From Sva-07 sp963715285 (lineage in GTDB: Bacteria; Actinomycetota; Acidimicrobiia; Acidimicrobiales; Ilumatobacteraceae): 64,000 nucleotides of DNA. The position numbers and the translations under genes were made by a program. This document shows positions 1-7,509 of the stretch, piece by piece. The notes beneath the pieces are model-generated. The model made no database searches, had not been told where the DNA came from, and worked only from the letters and a program-made list of their open reading frames with translations. Where the stretch lies: NCBI GenBank assembly GCA_963715285.1, contig CAVQRU010000043.1, forward strand, positions 270,610 to 334,609, in the 5' to 3' direction. How positions within the stretch are numbered: position 1 is the first letter of the stretch; the number at the start of each line of letters is the position of its first letter.

Positions 1-309
1 GGGGTCGGCCTGGTCGTCTCGTTCGATGCCCCGATGCAGCAGGCTCTCCAGGTCGACCTGCTGTCGGCGCCGTACCAGGTCACCTTCCTCGCCTCGGACG
101 CCGAGGTGATCCCGCCGAGGATCGCCGACTGGGGTCCGGCGCTCGGTCCCACCGACTTCGCCGAGGACACCGGCACGGTCGTGTCGCCGGTGCCGGCCAC
201 CCCGGCACGGCACATGCTGATCCTGCTCAAGGAGCTCGGCAAGGACGGGAGCTGTACGGACGCCAATCCCTACCGCGGTCGTCTCGGTGAGATCGCCATC
301 GTGAACTGA
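1..309 (+). CDS. C-terminal part of a secreted or membrane-anchored domain protein of the murJ/sigM locus (5' end outside window)
   Basis: The reading frame is open from the first base and ends with TGA at 307-309, so only about 102 C-terminal residues are present. They look like a beta-sandwich (alternating hydrophobic strands, an ARHMLILLKEL-type strand near the end, and a Cys in the last 30 residues). In mycobacteria and relatives the gene before sigM is murJ (mviN), whose C-terminal extracellular domain has a discoidin-like fold. Position and strand pattern fit that domain, either fused or as a separate protein. The assignment rests mainly on synteny. The stop lies 22 bases before the most likely start of the sigma factor. 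Confidence 0.5.
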   Translation, partial: GVGLVVSFDAPMQQALQVDLLSAPYQVTFLASDAEVIPPRIADWGPALGPTDFAEDTGTVVSPVPATPARHMLILLKELGKDGSCTDANPYRGRLGEIAIVN

Positions 310-318
310 GCGGCTCGT

Positions 319-324
319 TACGCT
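319..324 (+). promoter_or_regulatory. Putative -10 (TACGCT) for leaderless sigma-factor mRNA
   Basis: TACGCT lies 7 nt before an in-frame ATT at 332, the same geometry as TAnnnT hexamers before many other starts in this window. No Shine-Dalgarno sequence is visible. The promoter is inferred, with no -35 assigned. Confidence 0.35.
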
Positions 325-331
325 CGCGGGC

Positions 332-961
332 ATTCCGACACACCTCGATGACGCCGCACTGGTTGCCGCTGCGCAGGGCGGTGATCGCAACGCGCTCGAC
401 CAACTCCTGCGACGCCACTACGACCGGATCCACGCGGTGTGCCGACGCGTCGCCGGCAGCACGCGCGATGGCGACGATGCCTGCCAGGAGGCCCTGATCA
501 AGATCGTGCGCAACCTGCCGCGATTCGACGGACGGTCCTCGTTCGGAACGTGGGCCTACCGCATCGCGACCAACGCATCGCTCGACGAACTCCGCAAACG
601 CAGCCGGCGGCCGGGACTCGCGGCTGTCGACGACCAGGCCACCATGGACGTTGCCGATCCGGCCGCCACGCAGCGGCTCGACGGTATCGGCGATCGACTG
701 CTCCTCGATGACGCCCTCGCAGCACTCCCCGACGATCTCCGCGCCGCGGTCGTGCTGCGCGATGTCGCGAATCTCGAGTACAGCGAGATCGCGGAGGTGC
801 TCGACATCCCCGTCGGCACGGTCAAGTCGCGCATCTCGCGAGGACGCGCCGCGCTTGCCCGAGACCTCCGTGTCGACGCCGCACCCGAACCATCTCCACA
901 CCCCGGCGGAGAACATGGGAACCGAACCGACCCCGACGAACGTCCAACAGACCTGACATGA
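332..961 (+). CDS. sigM: ECF-family RNA polymerase sigma factor (SigM-like)
   Basis: Sigma-70 regions 2 and 4 are both clear: region 2 has a DACQEALIKI stretch, RFDGRSSFGTWAYRIATN and LDELRKRSRR; region 4 has ALAALPDDLRAAVVLRD, YSEIAEVLDIPVGTVKSRISRGRAAL. It would redirect RNA polymerase to stress or envelope promoters under control of the downstream anti-sigma factor. The first canonical start in frame is GTG 437, but region 2.1 (DDAALVAAAQGGDRNALDQL) is encoded upstream of it from about 344. Between the in-frame stop at 302-304 and 437 there is no ATG, GTG or TTG. ATT 332 is chosen as the most plausible start; CTG 359 is an alternative. The stop overlaps the next start as ATGA (958-961), implying translational coupling. 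Family assignment is sure, the start is not. The symbol is by synteny. Confidence 0.85.
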   Translation: MPTHLDDAALVAAAQGGDRNALDQLLRRHYDRIHAVCRRVAGSTRDGDDACQEALIKIVRNLPRFDGRSSFGTWAYRIATNASLDELRKRSRRPGLAAVDDQATMDVADPAATQRLDGIGDRLLLDDALAALPDDLRAAVVLRDVANLEYSEIAEVLDIPVGTVKSRISRGRAALARDLRVDAAPEPSPHPGGEHGNRTDPDERPTDLT

Positions 962-1902
962 ACGACGACGACACCCTTCTCGCGAGCGCGTACCTCGACG
1001 GTGACGTGACCGAGGACGAACGCGCCCTCGTCGAGACCGACCTCGACCTGCTCTCGGAGGTCGACAGACTGCGCCAGGTTCGCGCTCTGTTGACCGATCA
1101 GGAACCACCGAGCATCGCACGACGCGAGGAGCACCTCGCCGCCGCACTCGACGCCTGGGATCGTCTGCCGGAGTCAGAACGCACGGGCGCCGTACGTGAC
1201 ATCACCCCGGCCGCGCTCAGGCGCGGCGCCAGCCCTGCATCCGCGGCCGCCGCTGCCACGATCACGACGTCCACCTCGCTGGAACACCGGCGGCGTGCAG
1301 CGATGAACCGGCGGATGCTCGGTGCCGCCGCCGCGATCGTGCTCGTGCTCGGAGGGGGCGTCGCACTGCAGACCCTCTCGAGCGGGAGCGACGACGAGGC
1401 GAGCTCCTCCGCATCGGCCGACGCCACCGTGCCACTCGAGGAAGCTGCGCTCGCGGCAACGGCCGATGCCGCCGGCGAGTCGGGTGATTCCGGCACCGGG
1501 GGCGCGGCCGAGTCGGCAGACATCGCCCCGATCGCCCCGGCGCCGCAACCCGATGCGGAGTTCGACACCGGCATCAACGACGCGGCGCCGCCGAGCGAGC
1601 GCACACTCGACCTGCTGCAGACACCCGACGATCTCGCGCTGTTCGCGTCCGACGCCGTCGATGCGCCGGTCTCACCCGACGTTCCCGCCGCCACCAGCGC
1701 GCCGATCGACGACCGGCTGACCCCGCAACAGGCCGAGATCCTCGACGCGACGCTGCCGCTGTGCCTCGGCGCCGACTTCGTGGTCGGGCCGGCGTTCTAC
1801 CAGGACACCGAGGTCGTCGTCGCCGTCGACGTGAGCCGCGACCTGGCACTCGCGTACGTCGGCACGACCTGTCGTGAAGTCGCCCGTGCGCGCCTTCCGT
1901 GA
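958..1902 (+). CDS. Anti-sigma factor, single-pass membrane protein
   Basis: The 314-residue protein starts inside the stop codon of the sigma factor, the usual arrangement for a cognate anti-sigma factor. The N-terminal 65 residues (ASAYLDGDVTEDERALVE and following helices) resemble the cytoplasmic sigma-binding domain of actinobacterial anti-sigma factors, but the zinc-binding His-x3-Cys-x2-Cys motif is absent. One membrane segment lies at about residues 119-138 (MLGAAAAIVLVLGGGVAL). It is followed by a low-complexity Ser/Ala/Asp linker and an extracytoplasmic domain of about 60 residues with two Cys that could form a disulfide. I infer sequestration of the sigma factor at the membrane until an envelope or redox signal arrives. 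Confidence 0.75.
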   Translation: MNDDDTLLASAYLDGDVTEDERALVETDLDLLSEVDRLRQVRALLTDQEPPSIARREEHLAAALDAWDRLPESERTGAVRDITPAALRRGASPASAAAAATITTSTSLEHRRRAAMNRRMLGAAAAIVLVLGGGVALQTLSSGSDDEASSSASADATVPLEEAALAATADAAGESGDSGTGGAAESADIAPIAPAPQPDAEFDTGINDAAPPSERTLDLLQTPDDLALFASDAVDAPVSPDVPAATSAPIDDRLTPQQAEILDATLPLCLGADFVVGPAFYQDTEVVVAVDVSRDLALAYVGTTCREVARARLP

Positions 1903-1910
1903 CGTCCGGC

Positions 1911-1916
1911 TAACCT
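1911..1916 (+). promoter_or_regulatory. Putative -10 (TAACCT), leaderless start at 1923
   Basis: TAACCT ends 6 nt before ATG 1923 and no ribosome binding site precedes the ATG. Confidence 0.45.
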
Positions 1917-1922
1917 CGCCGC

Positions 1923-2246
1923 ATGCCGGCAAATCCGCTCACCGATCCGAACTGGGCGTCGGAAACCACCGACACCCTGGTCAGCTACATCGACCTCGTT
2001 CGGTCGAAGACCACGCAGAACGTGGTCTACGCGGCCCGCGCCGTCGTGTTCGGGTTGATCGCCGTCATCGTCGGCTCGTTCGCCCTGGTCATCCTGTTCG
2101 TGATGCTCATGCGTGGTCTGCAGGCGCTGCTCGATCTCGTCACCACGTGGGAACGAGCGGTCTATCTCAGCTACCTGATCGTCGGCTCCGTGTTCACCAT
2201 CGCCGGCATCGTGCTGTTCAAGAAGCGCAACGCCGCGGTCAGCTGA
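1923..2246 (+). CDS. Small two-helix membrane protein (holin-3/6-like topology)
   Basis: This 107-residue protein has a short polar N-terminus and two strong hydrophobic segments at about residues 38-64 and 79-101, ending in a basic tail (KKRNAAVS). Size and topology resemble small actinobacterial membrane proteins annotated as phage-holin-3_6 or DUF families, but I recognise no diagnostic motif. It lies between the anti-sigma gene and trxB on the same strand. It probably has its own leaderless promoter (TAACCT six bases before the ATG). Function unknown. Confidence 0.65.
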   Translation: MPANPLTDPNWASETTDTLVSYIDLVRSKTTQNVVYAARAVVFGLIAVIVGSFALVILFVMLMRGLQALLDLVTTWERAVYLSYLIVGSVFTIAGIVLFKKRNAAVS

Positions 2247-2280
2247 CGCTCGCGCTCCCCCACGTCAAGAAGGAGTTTCC

Positions 2281-3234
2281 ATGGCCGACGTCCGTGACGT
2301 CATCATCATCGGTTCGGGCCCGGCCGGGCTCACCGCGGCGGTGTACACCGCCCGCGCGAACCTGTCGCCCCTGCTCATCGAGGGTGAACCCTCCAGCACG
2401 AGTGATCAGCCCGGCGGTCAACTCATGCTCACCACCGAGGTCGAGAACTTCCCCGGGTTCCCCGACGGGATCATGGGGCCCGAACTGATGGCCAACATGC
2501 GCGCACAGGCCGTCCGCTTCGGCACCGAGATCCTCACCGAGAAGGTGACCGAGGTCGACTTCTCCCAGCGCCCGTTCCGGGTGTGGGTCCGCGACGACGA
2601 GTACCTCGCCAACTCCGTGATCGTGAGCACCGGTGCTCAATCGCTGATGCTGGGACTCGACGCCGAGCGTCGACTCATCGGCCACGGACTCTCCACCTGT
2701 GCCACCTGCGACGGGTTCTTCTTCCGTGGTCACGAGATCGCGGTCGTCGGCGGTGGCGACTCCGCCATCGAAGAAGCGACGTTCCTCACCAAGTTCGCCG
2801 ACAAGGTCACGATCATCCATCGTCGCGACGAGCTCCGGGCGTCGAAGATCATGCAGGACCGGGCGTTCGCCAACCCGAAGATCGAGTTCCTCTGGAACTC
2901 CCGGGTCACCGACATCTTCGGCGACACGAGTGTCACCGGTGTCGAAGTCACCAACACCCTCGACGGCAGCGTGTCGACGCTCACCGTCACCGGCCTGTTC
3001 GTGGCGATCGGGCACCGGCCGAACACCGATCTGTTCGTCGGCAAGCTCGACATGGACCCTGCGACCGGCTACCTGGTGACCCGCCACGACTCGTCCCACA
3101 CCGACGTGGAGGGCGTCTTCGCCTGCGGCGACGTGCAGGACGACGTGTATCGCCAGGCCATCACCGCCGCCGGGTCGGGCTGCATGGCCGCCATCGACGC
3201 CGAGCGCTGGCTCGAGGCGAACGTCCATCACTGA
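2281..3234 (+). CDS. trxB: Thioredoxin reductase (NADPH)
   Basis: The 317-residue protein is a typical low-molecular-weight thioredoxin reductase. It has an N-terminal FAD-binding GSGPAGLTAA motif, a central NADPH domain with VVGGGDSAIEEA, the redox-active CATCDG disulfide at about residues 139-144, and a C-terminal FAD motif FACGDVQDDVYRQA. It reduces the thioredoxin encoded directly downstream using NADPH. An AAGGAG sequence sits about 7 bases before the ATG. Linkage to an ECF sigma pair upstream matches the sigM-trxB-trxA order of mycobacteria. Confidence 0.97.
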   Translation: MADVRDVIIIGSGPAGLTAAVYTARANLSPLLIEGEPSSTSDQPGGQLMLTTEVENFPGFPDGIMGPELMANMRAQAVRFGTEILTEKVTEVDFSQRPFRVWVRDDEYLANSVIVSTGAQSLMLGLDAERRLIGHGLSTCATCDGFFFRGHEIAVVGGGDSAIEEATFLTKFADKVTIIHRRDELRASKIMQDRAFANPKIEFLWNSRVTDIFGDTSVTGVEVTNTLDGSVSTLTVTGLFVAIGHRPNTDLFVGKLDMDPATGYLVTRHDSSHTDVEGVFACGDVQDDVYRQAITAAGSGCMAAIDAERWLEANVHH

Positions 3235-3339
3235 CGCACCGTCCACTCCGGGAATGTTCCGTGCAACGTCACGGTTGACGAGCACGCGCCGTTCGTCGAG
3301 ATCGGCGACGACTCCACGCCCTGCGAAAGGAACTTCCCC

Positions 3340-3678
3340 ATGGCCAACGGCATTGTGAACCTGTCCACCAACACCTTCGACGAGACCGTGATCGGCTCGG
3401 ACAAGCCGGTCGTGGTGGACTTCTGGGCGGAATGGTGCGGTCCGTGCAAGCAGATCGCACCGATCCTCGAGGAGATCGCCGGCGAGCATGGCAACGACGT
3501 GACCGTCGCCAAGCTGAACGTCGACGACAATCCCGATCTCGCCATGCGGTACAACGTGATGAGCATTCCGACGCTGCTGGTCTTCTCCGGCGGCGAGGTC
3601 TCCAAGCGCCTCGTGGGTGCGAAGAGCAAGGGTGCCCTGCTCCAGGAGCTCGACGAATTCCTCACGACCTCAGCCTGA
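3340..3678 (+). CDS. trxA: Thioredoxin
   Basis: The 112-residue protein has the thioredoxin fold signature VVVDFWAEWCGPC, with the active-site WCGPC at residues 32-36 and the conserved cis-proline in MSIPTLLVFSGG. It is a cytoplasmic disulfide reductant recycled by the adjacent TrxB. GAAAGGAAC precedes the ATG. The 105-base gap after trxB shows no clear terminator, so the two are probably co-transcribed. Confidence 0.97.
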   Translation: MANGIVNLSTNTFDETVIGSDKPVVVDFWAEWCGPCKQIAPILEEIAGEHGNDVTVAKLNVDDNPDLAMRYNVMSIPTLLVFSGGEVSKRLVGAKSKGALLQELDEFLTTSA

Positions 3679-4673
3679 CGAATCTGCTCCCGCTGACGCT
3701 CGGTCAGCGAGGTGACGCAGTTCGAGACCTCCAACGGCGCCTTGCCGCGGCCGGGTTCACCACGGTCGGTGATGAACCCGGGGTGTTCGGCGCGTCCACA
3801 CAGCAGGTCCTGAGTGCGTTCCAGCAGCAGCGCGGGCTGCACGCCAGTGGCGCCTGCGACGAGCCGACCTGGCTCGCACTGGTCGAAGCCGGATGGAGCC
3901 TCGGCGATCGGCTGCTGCTGCTCGGAGCGCCGCAACTGCGGGGCGACGACGTCGCCCAGTTGCAGGCAGCGTTGAATCATCTCGGCTTCGACTGCGGACG
4001 GCCCGACGGCATCATGGGCCCGGCGACCGCCCGGGCGTTGGAGGACTTCCAACGGAATTCGGGACTCACCGCTGACGGGGTGTGCGGCGTCCACACCGTG
4101 CGGATGCTCGAGCTGGTCAGCCGTCAGAGCGGATCCGGTCCCGGCGTCGCCGTGGTGCGCGAGAGCGAGTCGATGGCCACCCACGCCTCGTTGCGCACGC
4201 TGCGGGTGGTGATCGGACAGTTCGGCGGTCTCAGCTCGATCAGCCGGTCGCTCTCGCGCGCCCTGCGCGACGGGGGCGCAACGGTGATGTCGACCGACGA
4301 GTACGACGCCGGTTCACAGGCGGCCGCTGCGAATCGCTTCGGGGCGTCCGCCTACATCGGTTTCGAGGCCCGATCGGATGTACGTTCGATGATCTGCTAC
4401 TTCGCCGTACCCACGTTCGAGTCGGTGGGCGGGAGGACGCTCGCCTCGCGTGCTGTGGACGAACTCCGTCCGGTGCTCGCTGCGCCGCCCGAGCTCCACG
4501 GCATGCGGCTCCCGGTGCTGCGCGAGACCAGGATGCCGGCCGTGCTGTGCTCGCTCGGGCCGGTACGCGCCGTGGTCGATGCAACCGACGAGATCACCGA
4601 GCGACTGGTCGCCGCGATCGACGCATGGGCCACCTCGCCGATGACGGACCGCCACCCACCACAGCGCCCGTGA
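3657..4673 (+). CDS. cwlM: CwlM-like protein: two peptidoglycan-binding domains plus amidase-like domain
   Basis: Two PG_binding_1 repeats are seen: LGQRGDAVRDLQRRLAAAGF with VFGASTQQVLSAFQQQRGL, then LRGDDVAQLQAALNHLGF with IMGPATARALEDFQRNSGL. A region of about 190 residues like an amidase_3 domain follows, but zinc-ligand His/Glu positions are not obvious. In mycobacteria CwlM lies between trxA and the par genes and works as a cytoplasmic regulator of MurA rather than as a hydrolase; position and architecture match. The start is a problem: the first domain begins right at the trxA stop and no ATG, GTG or TTG is available. ATT 3657 has AGGAG (3644-3648) 8 nt upstream; CTG 3675 overlapping the trxA TGA is the alternative. 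The next GTG, near 3783, would cut the first domain. Confidence 0.8.
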   Translation: MPHDLSLTNLLPLTLGQRGDAVRDLQRRLAAAGFTTVGDEPGVFGASTQQVLSAFQQQRGLHASGACDEPTWLALVEAGWSLGDRLLLLGAPQLRGDDVAQLQAALNHLGFDCGRPDGIMGPATARALEDFQRNSGLTADGVCGVHTVRMLELVSRQSGSGPGVAVVRESESMATHASLRTLRVVIGQFGGLSSISRSLSRALRDGGATVMSTDEYDAGSQAAAANRFGASAYIGFEARSDVRSMICYFAVPTFESVGGRTLASRAVDELRPVLAAPPELHGMRLPVLRETRMPAVLCSLGPVRAVVDATDEITERLVAAIDAWATSPMTDRHPPQRP

Positions 4674-4687
4674 CCTCGATCGACGGT

Positions 4688-4696
4688 TTGTCCACA
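4688..4696 (+). promoter_or_regulatory. Perfect DnaA-box-like 9-mer (TTGTCCACA)
   Basis: TTGTCCACA matches the actinobacterial DnaA box exactly. It lies 6 kb from dnaA in the convergent gap between the cwlM-like gene and parB, and its right part is one arm of the hairpin below. It could titrate DnaA or be chance. Confidence 0.4.
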
Positions 4697-4716
4697 GCCT
4701 TGCGCACAGGCTGTGG
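4692..4716. terminator. Hairpin between convergent cwlM-like and parB genes
   Basis: A perfect 9-bp inverted repeat, CCACAGCCT / AGGCTGTGG, with a 7-base loop sits 19 bases after the plus-strand gene stop. No U-tract follows, as is usual for actinobacterial terminators. It could serve both directions. The rest of 4717-4893 shows no gene. Confidence 0.5.
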
Positions 4717-4893
4717 GTTCGTCTCGACCACACGTTGAAACACGACCACCCAGTGTGGGTGAACGGTGATGAACAGGGTCTGGACGTGACGCTGCGTGCT
4801 CGTCCTGGCATGACGTCGACGATCACGCGCGACCTGAGGATGAGGGGGGTGCAGTGGGAATCGAAGGTTGCGATCCTCACCGCCCCCGCTGCC

Positions 4894-5823
4894 TCAGCCG
4901 GCGATCACACGATAGATCCGCTCGAGGTCCTCGAGGTCGGCGAACTCGATCGTGACGCGACCCTTCTTTGCCGACATCTGCACGTTGACGCGTGTCTCGA
5001 GCTGCTCGGCGAGGAGCCGCTCCAACTCCAACAGGCCGGGGGGCCGGAGCTTCGTCGCCGGGGTGAGCCCGGCACCATCGATGGTCCCGGTGCTCGGCGA
5101 TGGGCCAGGATCCGGTGCCTCATCGTCTTCGGCACCCTCGGTCAGTCGACGTACGGTGTCCTCCACCATCCGCACCGACCATCCCCCGGCGGCCGCTTCT
5201 CGGGCAAGGGTCTCCTGGCGACCGCGGTCGGGCGTGCCGAGCAATGCTCGCGCGTGCCCGGCCGACAGTTGACCATCGGCCAGCAGCCGTTGAACCGCCG
5301 GAGGGAGACCGAGGAGCCGCAAGCTGTTCGTGATCGCCGAGCGACTCTTGCCGACGCGAGCGGAGACCTGATCATGTGTGAGACCGAAGTCGTCGATCAG
5401 TTGTTGGTACGCCGCGGCCTCCTCCAGCGCAGTGAGATCCTGGCGATGGAGGTTCTCCACCAACGCCTGCTCGACCGACGTCGCGTCGTCGGTGGTTCGC
5501 ACCACGGCCGGGACGGTCGCCAGACCGGCACGTTGGGCCGCCCGCCACCGTCGTTCACCGGCGATCAACTCGAAGCCGTCGTCGCCGGTGGGTCGCACGA
5601 GGATCGGCTGCAGCACGCCCATCTCGGCGATCGACGCCGTCAGTTCGCTGAGGCTCTCCTCGTCGAAGTGCACCCGCGGCTGATTCGGGTTGGGCACGAT
5701 GTCGGCGACGGCGATGTCGACCAGCACGGCAGCGCGTTCGGGGCCGCCGGTGTCGGTGTCTGGTCGCTCCGCCGTCGGGATGATGGAACTCAAGCCCTTG
5801 CCGAGACCACTAGATCGAGCCAT
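4894..5823 (-). CDS. parB: Chromosome-partitioning protein ParB (parS-binding CTPase)
   Basis: The 309-residue protein starts MARSSGLGKGLSSIIP. It has the ParB/Srx domain with NPNQPRVHFDEESL and the CTP-binding GERRWRAAQRAG motif, a helix-turn-helix (LTHDQVSARVGKSRSAITNSLRLL), and a C-terminal dimerisation domain starting around residue 250. ParB loads at parS and spreads to partition the origin. Its start overlaps the end of parA by 14 bases, so the two are translationally coupled. Two parS sites lie about 0.1-0.2 kb upstream of parA. Confidence 0.97.
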   Translation of the reverse strand: MARSSGLGKGLSSIIPTAERPDTDTGGPERAAVLVDIAVADIVPNPNQPRVHFDEESLSELTASIAEMGVLQPILVRPTGDDGFELIAGERRWRAAQRAGLATVPAVVRTTDDATSVEQALVENLHRQDLTALEEAAAYQQLIDDFGLTHDQVSARVGKSRSAITNSLRLLGLPPAVQRLLADGQLSAGHARALLGTPDRGRQETLAREAAAGGWSVRMVEDTVRRLTEGAEDDEAPDPGPSPSTGTIDGAGLTPATKLRPPGLLELERLLAEQLETRVNVQMSAKKGRVTIEFADLEDLERIYRVIAG

Positions 5824-6664
5824 GGTGAACCTCCCGTGCGGCGTCGCGGTACGCGATGGCGCCGCGCGACGTCGGATCGAACGTGGTGATCGGCTGCCCG
5901 AACGAGGGGGCCTCGGACAATCGGACGGACCGGGGAATGACGGACTTGAGGACCTTGTCGCCGAAGTGTTCGCGGACCTCGCTGACCACCTGGCCGGACA
6001 GCTTCGTACGCGCGTCGTACATCACGCACAGAATCGTACTGAGGTCGAGCGTGGGGTTGAGGTTGCGCTTGACCAGATCGACGTTGCGCAACAACTGGCC
6101 GAGGCCCTCCAGCGCGTAGTACTCGCACTGGATCGGCACCAGCACCTCGCTGGCGGCGGCCAGACCGTTGACCGTCAGCAGCCCGAGCGACGGGGGACAG
6201 TCGATCAACACGTAGTCGTAGTCGGAGATGACGGCATCGATCGCCCGCTTCAGCCGTTGTTCTCGGCTGAATGCCGGGACCAACTCGATCTCGGCGCCGG
6301 CGAGGTCGAGTGAGGCAGGGGCGACGAAGAGGTTCCTGACGTCGGTGGGCTCGACCACGTTCTCCAGCGGTTCTTCATGCATGAGCACGTGGTACATCGA
6401 GTGTTCCAAGCCGCGGTTCTCGATGCCGAGTCCGGTCGAGGCGTTGCCCTGGGGGTCGAGATCGATGATCAGCGTCCGGAGACCCATGTCGGCCAGCGCC
6501 GCACCGAGATTGACGGTGGTCGTCGTCTTGCCGACACCTCCCTTCTGGTTGGCGAGCGCCATCACCCGGGGAAGGGGGTGCCGTTCTCGTTGGGCCGAGA
6601 CGGCGGCGGCGGGTGCGGCGGCAGATTCGGGGGAAACGGACGCCGAGGCGTCATGATCCGACAC
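5810..6664 (-). CDS. parA: Chromosome-partitioning ATPase ParA
   Basis: The deviant Walker A motif NQKGGVGKTTTTVNLGAALA, Walker A' (LIIDLDPQGNASTGLG) and DCPPSLGLLTVN motif define a ParA/Soj ATPase. It forms the DNA-bound ATPase gradient that moves ParB-parS complexes. GTG 6664 is taken as start because GGAG lies 7 nt upstream and it gives an actinobacterial-style low-complexity N-terminus (SDHDASASVSPESAAAP) before the ATPase domain. An upstream in-frame GTG at 6733 is less likely. About 284 residues. Confidence 0.96.
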   Translation of the reverse strand: MSDHDASASVSPESAAAPAAAVSAQRERHPLPRVMALANQKGGVGKTTTTVNLGAALADMGLRTLIIDLDPQGNASTGLGIENRGLEHSMYHVLMHEEPLENVVEPTDVRNLFVAPASLDLAGAEIELVPAFSREQRLKRAIDAVISDYDYVLIDCPPSLGLLTVNGLAAASEVLVPIQCEYYALEGLGQLLRNVDLVKRNLNPTLDLSTILCVMYDARTKLSGQVVSEVREHFGDKVLKSVIPRSVRLSEAPSFGQPITTFDPTSRGAIAYRDAAREVHHGSI

Positions 6665-6763
6665 GGAGACTCCAGTACGAACGGGGGACAGGATGCACGA
6701 TCCTGCCAGCGGGATGTGCACACTCTGCCGCACTCACCGCGCGGATACAAGCATTTCGGCCGG

Positions 6764-6779
6764 TGTTCCACGTGAAACA
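6764..6779. promoter_or_regulatory. parS site 1
   Basis: TGTTCCACGTGAAACA differs by one base from the universal parS palindrome TGTTTCACGTGAAACA. It lies 100 bases upstream of the parA start. Confidence 0.92.
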
Positions 6780-6810
6780 TGTCGCCGGCCTCCGGTGTCA
6801 CCGGTCGGAA

Positions 6811-6826
6811 TGTTCCACGTGAAACA
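6811..6826. promoter_or_regulatory. parS site 2
   Basis: This 16-mer is identical to parS site 1, with the same single deviation from the palindrome. The two starts are 47 bp apart, between rsmG and parA. Confidence 0.92.
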
Positions 6827-6841
6827 CTCCGGCGGTCACCT

Positions 6842-7420
6842 TCAGCCGGCGGGAGACGCGGAGGACGGCGAGGTGGGCGGCGCCGCCCGGAGCATCACGA
6901 CCTGACGCGTGGACGGTGTCCGCGGGAGTCGTACCAGGTGGTGCGCTTCGAGCCAGGGTGGATCCCAGCGATCGCCGGCCGGCGGTTCACTGATGATCAC
7001 GAGCCCACCGGGGACCACGAGTCCAGCACCGTAGCGCACGGTCACCTCGGGTGGTCCGAAGCCACGGGCGACGGCCGCATCGAAACGGTGCGGGTGCTCG
7101 GCGACGAACCGAGCAGCGTCGGCGGCAACGACGGTCACACGCTCGTGCCAGCCGAGCCGTCGGACCATGCGCTCGAGGAAGTCGGTGCGTTTCGTGCGTC
7201 GGTCCAGCAACGTCACCTGGAGTTCCGGGCGATCCCGGGCGATCACCAACCCGGGCACGCCGCCGCCCGACCCCAGATCGACGACCGACGTCGCAGACGC
7301 CGGAATCGCCGCGACGAACCCCTGCGCGTGTTCGATCACCTCGGCGATCGGTCGCGGACCGAGGAATCCGAGTCGCTGGGAGTCCCTCAGCACCGACACC
7401 AGGTCGGCGGGCGCAGTCAT
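6842..7420 (-). CDS. rsmG: 16S rRNA (guanine-527-N7) methyltransferase
   Basis: The 192-residue protein has the SAM-binding motif VVDLGSGGGVPGLVIA, the LLDRRTKRTDFLERMVRRLG region typical of RsmG (GidB), and FDAAVARGFGPPEVTVRYGAGLV. It methylates G527 of 16S rRNA. It follows jag in the rpmH-rnpA-yidD-yidC-jag-rsmG order found near oriC in many bacteria. The last 20 residues are Pro/Ser-rich and probably disordered. Confidence 0.95.
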   Translation of the reverse strand: MTAPADLVSVLRDSQRLGFLGPRPIAEVIEHAQGFVAAIPASATSVVDLGSGGGVPGLVIARDRPELQVTLLDRRTKRTDFLERMVRRLGWHERVTVVAADAARFVAEHPHRFDAAVARGFGPPEVTVRYGAGLVVPGGLVIISEPPAGDRWDPPWLEAHHLVRLPRTPSTRQVVMLRAAPPTSPSSASPAG

Positions 7421-7509
7421 GGCTGGTCGGTACCGTCCGGGTCTCGGGGGTGGAGTGTCCGAGGTGTCGGCGTCGGGGCCTCGATGAACTCGGCGTGCCC
7501 CGGGCCGGA

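Noticed and set aside
4735..5889. 384-codon plus-strand frame opposite parB
   Set aside because: parB is certain on the minus strand; the plus frame has no recognisable domain.
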